From positions 1 to 48,871 of the forward strand of contig JAEESO010000018.1 in the NCBI GenBank assembly GCA_016286385.1: a DNA stretch of 48,871 nt, read 5' to 3'. Below, one piece after another: positions 34,997 through 41,401 of this stretch; position 1 is the stretch's first letter; each line of letters begins with the position of its first letter. The position numbers and the translations under genes are program-made. The notes beneath the pieces are model-generated. The model was given only the letters and a program-made list of their open reading frames with translations, searched no databases and had not been told where the DNA came from. Source of the DNA: Bacteroidales bacterium. Its GTDB lineage: Bacteria > Bacteroidota > Bacteroidia > Bacteroidales > UBA932.

Positions 34997-35557
34997 ATGA
35001 AAAGACTTATAGCCATAATAGCCGCAATGCTGCCATTCATTGGGGCGGCGGCGCAGGATTTGGACGCTGAATACGCCGTAGATCTTCTGAAACCCGGCGT
35101 GAAAGCTCCGGACTTCACCCTCAATGACATTAATGGTAACCCCGTGAAACTTAGTAATTTCCGGGGAAGGCAGGTGGTCCTTGTGTTCTGGGCCTCCTGG
35201 TGCCCGGACTGCAGGGCGGAGGTCCCTCAGCTGAAGGCGCTGCAGGCGAAGGCTAATCCTGAGAAGGTGGCCTTTGTGTCCGTTTCCTTTGACCGTACCC
35301 TGGAGGCGCTACAGACATATGTGAATGAGAATTACCTCCCTGGCGTTCAGCTCTTTGATCCAGCCGGAAAGAAGGAATCCAAGGTTGCCGATGCTTTTGG
35401 CGTGAAATGGATTCCGTCCCTGTATCTTCTGGACAAGGACGGGAAGGTGCTTCTTGGAACGGTGATGATAGATAAGATTGAAAAGGCCCTTGGAGGTTCC
35501 GTAACCCTCAAAAAACCCGGGCAGGAACTTTGCCGGGACGAAAGCTGCGCCCTATGA
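34997..35557 (+). CDS. TlpA/ResA-like periplasmic thioredoxin
   Basis: 186 residues with a signal peptide (about 1-19, cut after GAAAQ) and an AhpC/TSA-TlpA type thioredoxin fold. The redox motif is WCPDC with Cys69 and Cys72 in [15 protein letters not shown], and a cis-proline segment KWIPSLYLL lies near residue 135. [20 protein letters not shown] is the usual start of the domain. It probably reduces or exchanges disulfides in the periplasm; the partner is unknown. Two extra cysteines near the C-terminus (LCRDESC) are unusual and could form a second pair. Its stop overlaps lepA by 4 bases (ATGA). Confidence 0.88.
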   Translation: MKRLIAIIAAMLPFIGAAAQDLDAEYAVDLLKPGVKAPDFTLNDINGNPVKLSNFRGRQVVLVFWASWCPDCRAEVPQLKALQAKANPEKVAFVSVSFDRTLEALQTYVNENYLPGVQLFDPAGKKESKVADAFGVKWIPSLYLLDKDGKVLLGTVMIDKIEKALGGSVTLKKPGQELCRDESCAL

Positions 35558-37341
35558 GAAATATCCGCAACTTCTGCATAATTGCCCATATAGACCACGG
35601 TAAGTCCACCCTGGCCGACCGCCTTCTGGAACTTACCCAAACCCTGAGCGCCCGTGAGATGGAGAATCAGGTCCTGGACGACATGGACCTTGAACGTGAG
35701 AAGGGTATCACCATCAAAAGCCACGCAATCCAGATGGATTACGTAAGAGGCGGAGAAACCTACCGTCTCAACCTCATCGACACTCCCGGTCACGTGGACT
35801 TTTCCTATGAGGTTTCCCGTTCCATTGCCTCCTGCGAGGGAGCGCTCCTTGTTGTGGACGCCTCACAGGGTATCCAGGCCCAGACCATCTCCAACCTTTA
35901 TCAGGCCATAGACCATTCACTGGAGATTATCCCGGTGCTCAACAAGATTGACATGGACAGCGCCCAGCCGGAGGTTGTGACAGACCAGATCTGCGACCTC
36001 CTTGGTTGTGATCCGGAGGATGTACTGAGGGTATCGGCCCGCACGGGAGAAGGCGTCCAGGCAGTGCTGGATGCCATTGTGGATAAGATTCCTGCACCAA
36101 AGGGAGACCCTGAGGCCCCTCTCCAGGCCCTTATCTTTGACTCCGTCTTCAATCAGTTCCGTGGCATTATTGCGTACTTCAAGGTGGTAAATGGTTCGCT
36201 CAAAACCAGCGACAAGGTGAAATTCTTCTCTACCGGCAATGAGTATGAGGCCGAGGAAGTTGGTAACCTCAAGCTCAAGCTCAACCCCACCGGGGAAGTA
36301 CGTGCAGGAGATGTTGGATACATCATCACCGGCATCAAGGCAGCTGTTGAGGTAAAGGTGGGAGACACCATCACCCACGTTGAAGAGCCCTGTAAAGAGG
36401 CTATAGCGGGTTTTGAGGAAGTCAAGCCCATGGTCTTTGCCGGCCTCTACCCCGTAGATGCCTCAAAATTTGAGGAACTCCGCGCCACGCTGGAGAAGTT
36501 CCAGCTCAACGACGCCTCCTTCACCTATGAACCGGAAAGTTCCCTTGCCCTTGGCTTTGGTTTCCGCTGCGGCTTCCTGGGCCTTCTGCACCTTGAGATT
36601 GTGCAGGAACGCCTGTTCAGGGAGTTCAACATGGACGTAATCACCACCGTCCCCAACGTCTCCTATAAGGTGTACACCACTAAGGGAGAGGTTGTGGACG
36701 TGCACAACCCCTCCGGCCTTCCTGCGCCGTCCGTCATAGACCACATTGAGGAGCCCTATATCCGTGCCCAGATTATCACAAAGGCCGATTTCTACGGCCC
36801 CATCATGAAGCTGTGCATGGATAAACGCGGCACTCTTATCGGCCAGCATTACATCACCACTGACCGCGTGGAGCTGAACTACGACCTTCCGCTTTCAGAG
36901 GTGGTCTTTGACTTCTACGATAAACTCAAATCCATATCCAAGGGTTACGCCTCATTTGACTACCACGTCACGGATTTCCGTCCGGCAAGGCTGGTGAAGC
37001 TGGACATCCTCCTTAACGGAGATCCTGCCGATGCCCTCTCCACCCTTATCCACGAGGACCATGCCTACGACTTCGGCCGTAAGATATGCCTAAAACTCAA
37101 GGACCTCATTCCCCGTCAGCAGTTTGACATAGCCGTCCAGGCCGCAATAGGGGCCAAGATTATTGCCCGTGAGACCGTGCGCCAGGTGCGCAAGGACGTT
37201 ACGGCTAAATGCTATGGCGGTGACGTTACCCGTAAGCGCAAACTCCTTGAAAAGCAGAAGGAGGGCAAGAAGCGCATGCGCCAGATAGGTACCGTCCAGG
37301 TGCCACAGAGTGCCTTCATGGCAGTTCTCAAGTTGGATTAA
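35554..37341 (+). CDS. lepA: elongation factor 4 (LepA)
   Basis: 595-residue translational GTPase. G motifs are AHIDHGKST (G1), [12 protein letters not shown] (G3) and LNKIDM (G4); the C-terminal domain ends with [20 protein letters not shown], typical of LepA. It acts on ribosomes in the cytoplasm to remobilise stalled or mistranslocated complexes. The preferred start at 35554 ([19 protein letters not shown]) overlaps the stop of the thioredoxin gene as ATGA; the reading from 35530 is less likely. Its 3' end overlaps the convergent HRDC gene by 14 bp. Confidence 0.96.
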   Translation: MRNIRNFCIIAHIDHGKSTLADRLLELTQTLSAREMENQVLDDMDLEREKGITIKSHAIQMDYVRGGETYRLNLIDTPGHVDFSYEVSRSIASCEGALLVVDASQGIQAQTISNLYQAIDHSLEIIPVLNKIDMDSAQPEVVTDQICDLLGCDPEDVLRVSARTGEGVQAVLDAIVDKIPAPKGDPEAPLQALIFDSVFNQFRGIIAYFKVVNGSLKTSDKVKFFSTGNEYEAEEVGNLKLKLNPTGEVRAGDVGYIITGIKAAVEVKVGDTITHVEEPCKEAIAGFEEVKPMVFAGLYPVDASKFEELRATLEKFQLNDASFTYEPESSLALGFGFRCGFLGLLHLEIVQERLFREFNMDVITTVPNVSYKVYTTKGEVVDVHNPSGLPAPSVIDHIEEPYIRAQIITKADFYGPIMKLCMDKRGTLIGQHYITTDRVELNYDLPLSEVVFDFYDKLKSISKGYASFDYHVTDFRPARLVKLDILLNGDPADALSTLIHEDHAYDFGRKICLKLKDLIPRQQFDIAVQAAIGAKIIARETVRQVRKDVTAKCYGGDVTRKRKLLEKQKEGKKRMRQIGTVQVPQSAFMAVLKLD

Positions 37342-37780
37342 CCGTCCTTGTAACGGCAAGGATTTCTTCTCCGTACTTTTCCATTTTTCCCTGGCTGAAC
37401 CCCGGTACAGCCAGCAGTTCTTCCGTGGTCTGGGGGGCTGCATCGGCAATCTTCAGGAGCACTCCCTGATGCAGGACCACAAAGGGGGAGTAGCCAAGGG
37501 AATCGGCCTTCATTCTTCTCCAGCGGGACAGCGCTGCCTCCAGTTCAGGGTGCAGATGGGCGCAGTCATACCTGGCTTCACGCCGTGCCGCTTCCAGAAG
37601 CTGAATTACGTACAGGCACTCCGGGCGCGCTTCCCTTAGGGCGTTCACAAGGCTTTGGAAAAGGAAACTGTTCCGGTCAATTACGGCTCTTTTACCCGAT
37701 GCCGCTTCCGGGGACTCATAATCTGTCATCACCTGGACACTCCCGTCCTCCGTGATAATTGCGTAAAATAGTTCTTCCAT
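37328..37780 (-). CDS. stand-alone HRDC domain protein
   Basis: 150 residues from the ATG at 37780 ([14 protein letters not shown]). The C-terminal half is an HRDC domain: [19 protein letters not shown] followed by [20 protein letters not shown], as found at the end of RecQ helicases and RNase D. The N-terminal half (about 1-60) is not recognised. A nucleic-acid-binding accessory role is likely, but no helicase or nuclease domain is attached. The promoter box at 37800-37807 supports the start. It converges with lepA, overlapping by 14 bp. Confidence 0.8.
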   Translation of the reverse strand: MEELFYAIITEDGSVQVMTDYESPEAASGKRAVIDRNSFLFQSLVNALREARPECLYVIQLLEAARREARYDCAHLHPELEAALSRWRRMKADSLGYSPFVVLHQGVLLKIADAAPQTTEELLAVPGFSQGKMEKYGEEILAVTRTVNPT

Positions 37781-37799
37781 AACTTCTAAAAGTTTTACG

Positions 37800-37807
37800 C
37801 AAAGATA
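37800..37807 (-). promoter_or_regulatory. -7 box of the HRDC gene
   Basis: TATCTTTG on the minus strand, 19 bp before the ATG at 37780. Its expected -33 position coincides with the left end of the 110-bp element at 37825. Confidence 0.65.
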
Positions 37808-37824
37808 ATACAGCGCAAAAACCC

Positions 37825-37934
37825 CGGTGGAGGTTAAGTGGTTGATACACAGCGCGATACAGAAACTTCTACCAGAAAAAATTCTGGTAGAAGTTTCTGT
37901 AAATGATTGATTTACAACTGTTTGGGTTCCACCG
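37825..37934. repeat. 110-bp imperfect palindromic element, copy 2
   Basis: Runs from CGGTGGAGGTTAAG to GGTTCCACCG. The exact centre is a perfect 20-bp stem (37858-37877 with 37882-37901) over a 4-A loop, with arms starting TACAGAAACTTCTACC. The flanks align gap-free to 4254-4363, at 49 of 65 end positions, while the centres differ. It lies between the end of the response-regulator gene and the HRDC promoter and could also act as a hairpin in the regulator transcript. Confidence 0.88.
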
Positions 37935-37936
37935 CC

Positions 37937-37971
37937 AGGGGAGAACTGCAAAGGGGAGAACCGCCAAGGGG
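37937..37971. repeat. 15-bp tandem repeat, about 2.3 copies
   Basis: AGGGGAGAACTGCAA is followed by AGGGGAGAACCGCCA and then AGGGG, with a strict 15-bp period. The block lies directly between the 110-bp element and the stop of the LytTR regulator gene. Confidence 0.7.
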
Positions 37972-37975
37972 TGCG

Positions 37976-38722
37976 CTATTGCTCCAGCCACTTCATGAAG
38001 CCGTCCACACGGGCGCGGGAAACGGTGAAATCCGTGAGGGCAGCTATGCCTGACTGGATGCTGATGCGCAGCCGGCCTCCCATAAGCTTTGATACGCTGT
38101 CAATGGTTTTTTCGGCCATGATGCAGCTGCGGGAGATGCGGAAGAAGGATTCAGGGTCCAGGGTTTCCACGAGGGCGTCCAGGCTGTCGTCCAGCACATA
38201 GGATGTGCCGCTGGCGGTTACCATATAGGTGTTTTTGTCCTCTGAATAGAAGTAGGCTATGTCCGAAACGCGAACCGGAACTATTCGGTCGTTGAGGCGG
38301 ATGAGGAATTTCTCCTTCCTGGCCTGGTCCATGAGATTGCGGACAGTATCGGCCGATGGCGCCTTTGCCTCTCCGGAAACTATGCGGGCCATTGCACGCT
38401 GGAGGTCTTTTATCTCAATGGGTTTGAGGAGATAGTCTACGGCATTAACTTCAAAGGCCTGGATGGCGTACTGGTCATATGCTGTTGTGACAATGACGGG
38501 GGAATTGACCTCTACCTTATTGAAAATATCAAAACTGATTCCGTCGGTCAGTTCTACATCCATAAAGATTACATCCGGATCGGGATTTGCAATGAGCCAG
38601 TTGACGGCGTCCTGGACCGAGCCCACAGCCCCCACAACCTGCGCAGCCGGAAAGTGCTGAGACAGAAGGTTTTTCATATGTTCGCGGGCACGGGCCTCGT
38701 CTTCAATTATAAGCGCTCTCAT
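37976..38722 (-). CDS. LytTR-family response regulator
   Basis: 248 residues: an N-terminal receiver domain (about 1-120) with acidic pocket EDE at residues 7-9, phosphoacceptor Asp55 in VIFMDVEL, Thr in VIVTTAYDQ and Lys in DYLLKP; and a C-terminal LytTR DNA-binding domain (about 140-248) with VSDIAYFYSEDKNTYMV and FFRISRSCIM. It should be phosphorylated by the LytS-like kinase encoded just upstream and bind direct repeats at target promoters. A promoter of its own lies inside the 3' end of the kinase gene. The target is not shown; the divergent sugar-uptake operon is a candidate. Confidence 0.93.
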   Translation of the reverse strand: MRALIIEDEARAREHMKNLLSQHFPAAQVVGAVGSVQDAVNWLIANPDPDVIFMDVELTDGISFDIFNKVEVNSPVIVTTAYDQYAIQAFEVNAVDYLLKPIEIKDLQRAMARIVSGEAKAPSADTVRNLMDQARKEKFLIRLNDRIVPVRVSDIAYFYSEDKNTYMVTASGTSYVLDDSLDALVETLDPESFFRISRSCIMAEKTIDSVSKLMGGRLRISIQSGIAALTDFTVSRARVDGFMKWLEQ

Positions 38723-38741
38723 AGGCGTTGTTTTGTTGATG

Positions 38742-38772
38742 CAAAGTTACTAATTAATTGGGATTGGGCAAA
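38742..38772 (-). promoter_or_regulatory. promoter of the response regulator, embedded in the kinase gene
   Basis: On the minus strand TTTG (38769-38772), 19 bp, then TAACTTTG (38742-38749). This is a full -33/-7 promoter and it overlaps the last codons of the kinase gene. The box ends 19 bp before the regulator ATG. Confidence 0.65.
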
Positions 38773-39908
38773 ATTGGCAGGGTTACCTTGAAATGGGTGT
38801 CTGTCTTTTCCACCTTTATCTCTGCGCCGGCAATATCCCGGTACTGGTTCCTGATATACTGAAGGCCGATACCGGTAGAAGGCTTTGTGTAAGCCTTGGG
38901 CTTCAGGCTATTCTCCATGGAGATGCTCTTCCCGTCAGTGGACACCTCTATGATGAGGGGATCGGACGCGGAGAAAGCATTATGTTTGATGGCATTTTCC
39001 AGCAGCAGCTGCAGCGTGCAGGGGACTATGTACCCTTGCGGGGGATTGTCAGGAATGCCGTGGTTGATGAATGTGAGGCCTTCCGGGAAGCGGATTTGCA
39101 TGAGTTCCCTGTAATTGCGGGTGAATTCCACCTCTTCAGCAACGGAGACAAGTCTTTCTCCCTCCTGCTTTACCAGATAGCGGTAGATGGTGGCCATCTT
39201 GTGGATATAAGCGCTTGCCTCTTCACGACTTCCGTCCTGGACAATTGAGTCAAGCACGTTGAGGCTGTTGAACAGGAAGTGCGGATTCACCTGGTGCTTG
39301 AGGGTCATATACCGGAATTCCGCCTGGTGGCGGCGGGTTCTCTGGCGGGTGGCCTCCCTCTGCATTCGGATGGCCACGGTTACCATATAAGTAAAAGCGA
39401 ATACCGTTGCAACCACAAGCAGACTGACAACCGTGGAATCCTTGAAAATATTACCGGTATAAGTATCGGCCAGATAGAAGCGAAGGCCGATAATAAGGGC
39501 AACCACGCTTATGAGCAGGATTTTGTGCTTCTCCCAGGACTGCGCCCTTTCATATTCGGCGGATCCCTCTTTCTGGAAGATGTTTGCAAAGCCAAACAAC
39601 CCCCAGCCCAGAAGTTCAGTCACGATGAAGGTGGACAGCGAGTGCTGCCAGATAGGAGGGAACTGGTCAAAGACAAACAGCGCCGCCAGGTTGCCAAGCA
39701 GAAAGCCCAGAATGTTCACCAGCACTATGGAGGCCACCGTTATTTCCACCGTGAGTTTTTCCCGATAGCAGATAAGTATGGTCATGGTCATGGTGAGGAC
39801 CGTAAGCAGCAGGCTGTCCTTCACTCCAAGAAGGGTGCAGGTTATTGTGGCCAGTGCATGAAGCAGGGCGAAGCCATGGATAATCCAGGTTGTGGAGACC
39901 TTTTTCAT
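38754..39908 (-). CDS. LytS/YpdA-type sensor histidine kinase
   Basis: 384 residues. The N-terminal half has about six hydrophobic helices (for example SLLLTVLTMTMTILIC and ISVVALIIGLRFYL) and no large periplasmic domain. The kinase core starts with YMTLKHQVNPHFLFNSLNVL, where His210 is the phosphoacceptor of the His_kinase family; an N-box LLLENAIKHNAF and a G-box STGIGLQYIRNQY follow for ATP binding. It would phosphorylate the LytTR regulator encoded next. The input signal is unknown. It is divergent from the MFS-susC-susD operon, with about 137 bp between start codons. Confidence 0.92.
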   Translation of the reverse strand: MKKVSTTWIIHGFALLHALATITCTLLGVKDSLLLTVLTMTMTILICYREKLTVEITVASIVLVNILGFLLGNLAALFVFDQFPPIWQHSLSTFIVTELLGWGLFGFANIFQKEGSAEYERAQSWEKHKILLISVVALIIGLRFYLADTYTGNIFKDSTVVSLLVVATVFAFTYMVTVAIRMQREATRQRTRRHQAEFRYMTLKHQVNPHFLFNSLNVLDSIVQDGSREEASAYIHKMATIYRYLVKQEGERLVSVAEEVEFTRNYRELMQIRFPEGLTFINHGIPDNPPQGYIVPCTLQLLLENAIKHNAFSASDPLIIEVSTDGKSISMENSLKPKAYTKPSTGIGLQYIRNQYRDIAGAEIKVEKTDTHFKVTLPILPNPN

Positions 39909-39952
39909 GCCGCTAAGGTAGTGAAAAATCCGTTCGTCGCAAAATAATATCC

Positions 39953-39967
39953 ACTCGGGAAACGAGT
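39953..39967. promoter_or_regulatory. small inverted repeat in the kinase / MFS intergenic region
   Basis: ACTCG-GGAAA-CGAGT lies between the divergent starts, about 36 bp before the -7 box at 40003. It may be an operator; evidence is limited to the symmetry and position. Confidence 0.25.
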
Positions 39968-40002
39968 ATGTCTGAAAATGTTTTATAATAAATTATAAAT
40001 AC

Positions 40003-40010
40003 TACATTTG
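40003..40010 (+). promoter_or_regulatory. -7 box of the MFS-susCD operon
   Basis: TACATTTG fits TAnnTTTG, 35 bp before the ATG at 40046. The -33 region is AT-rich without a clear TTTG, compatible with activator dependence. Confidence 0.55.
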
Positions 40011-40045
40011 CAGATGCAAAATGAAGGCTAAAACTAGTAGCAGAG

Positions 40046-41383
40046 ATGTCTCAGAAACGTAGTTTGACTTTCCGCCAGTTGGTGGATCTCAGTTTTGGAT
40101 TTTTCGGGGTGCAGATAGCATATGCACTCCAGAGCGCCAATATCAGCCGTATCTTCGCCACTCTTGGCGCAGACCCTCATCAGCTCAGTTTCTTCTGGAT
40201 ACTTCCCCCACTTATGGGAATGTTGGTCCAGCCCCTTGTGGGTAAATACAGTGACCGCACATGGAACCGTATGGGCCGTCGTAAACCTTACCTTATCGTG
40301 GGTGCCCTCATAGCAGTGGCAGTAATGCTGCTCCTGCCCAATGCCGGTTCGTTCAACTTCCCTGCACGCCTGTTCCTCGGCCTCAATATGGCTATGTGGT
40401 TCGGCCTTTTCTCCCTCATTTTCCTTGACACCAGCATCAACATCGCCATGCAGCCCTTCAAGATGATGGTGGGAGATATGGTGAACGAAGAGCAGAAGAC
40501 TAAAGCCTACTCCATCCAAAGCTTCCTCTGCAACGCCGGATCACTTGTGGGATACCTTTTCCCCATATTCTTTACATGGATCGGCCTTGCAAATACGGCC
40601 CCTGAAGGCGTCATCCCTCCGTCTGTCGTGTGGAGCTTCTATATTGGTGCCGCCATTCTCATACTCTGCGTGGTGTATACGTTTGCCCGCGTTAAGGAAA
40701 TGCCACCAAAGGAATACGCTGAATTTCATGGAATAGACCTTGAGAAGAAGGCCGATACCCCTTCAGAGGGGCTCTTCGCTCTCCTTATCAAGGCTCCCAA
40801 GACTTTCTGGACAGTGGGTCTGGTGCAGTTTTTCTGCTGGGCGGCTTTCCTATATATGTGGACTTACAGTAACGGTGCAATCGCCGCAAACTGCTTCGGC
40901 GTGGATATGACAGATCCATCGGCCGCTTCATCAACCGGATTCCAGGCCGCCGGTAACTGGGTGGGCGTTGTGTTCGCCGTCCAGGCCGTGGGCTCACTTG
41001 TTTGGGCCGCTATCCTTCCCCGTTTCAAGAGCATCAAGCTCTCATACGTTGTGAGTCTTCTGCTTGGCGCCATAGGATTTGCTTCAATCATGTTCGTCCA
41101 CAACCAGTGGGTGCTCTTTGGAAGTTACTTCCTCATCGGCTTTGCCTGGGCCGCGATGCTTGCCCTGCCCTTCACCCTCCTTACAAATGCCCTGGAGGGA
41201 AGCCCCTACATGGGCAGCTACCTTGGGCTTTTCAACTGCACCATCTGCCTGCCCCAGATAGTGGCGGCAGCAACCGGTGGAGCAGTGATTTCCCTGGTAG
41301 GATCCCAGCCCGCTATGCTCCTCACCGCCGGTGTGTTCCTGGTACTGGGAGCGCTGTCAGTGCAATTTATAAAAACCAAATAA
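40046..41383 (+). CDS. MFS sugar transporter (maltose/SLC45-like)
   Basis: 445-residue inner-membrane transporter with about twelve helices. The start region SFGFFGVQIAYALQSANISR and the loop VGKYSDRTWNRMGRRKPYL match the GPH/SLC45-like group that includes plant sucrose and bacterial maltose carriers. FFCWAAFLYMWTYSNGA in the second half is also typical. As first gene of the susC-susD operon it would carry maltose or glucose released in the periplasm into the cytoplasm, probably with protons. Substrate is inferred from context. susC starts 18 bp after its stop. Confidence 0.87.
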   Translation: MSQKRSLTFRQLVDLSFGFFGVQIAYALQSANISRIFATLGADPHQLSFFWILPPLMGMLVQPLVGKYSDRTWNRMGRRKPYLIVGALIAVAVMLLLPNAGSFNFPARLFLGLNMAMWFGLFSLIFLDTSINIAMQPFKMMVGDMVNEEQKTKAYSIQSFLCNAGSLVGYLFPIFFTWIGLANTAPEGVIPPSVVWSFYIGAAILILCVVYTFARVKEMPPKEYAEFHGIDLEKKADTPSEGLFALLIKAPKTFWTVGLVQFFCWAAFLYMWTYSNGAIAANCFGVDMTDPSAASSTGFQAAGNWVGVVFAVQAVGSLVWAAILPRFKSIKLSYVVSLLLGAIGFASIMFVHNQWVLFGSYFLIGFAWAAMLALPFTLLTNALEGSPYMGSYLGLFNCTICLPQIVAAATGGAVISLVGSQPAMLLTAGVFLVLGALSVQFIKTK

Positions 41384-41401
41384 TTAACCAATATCACACT
41401 A

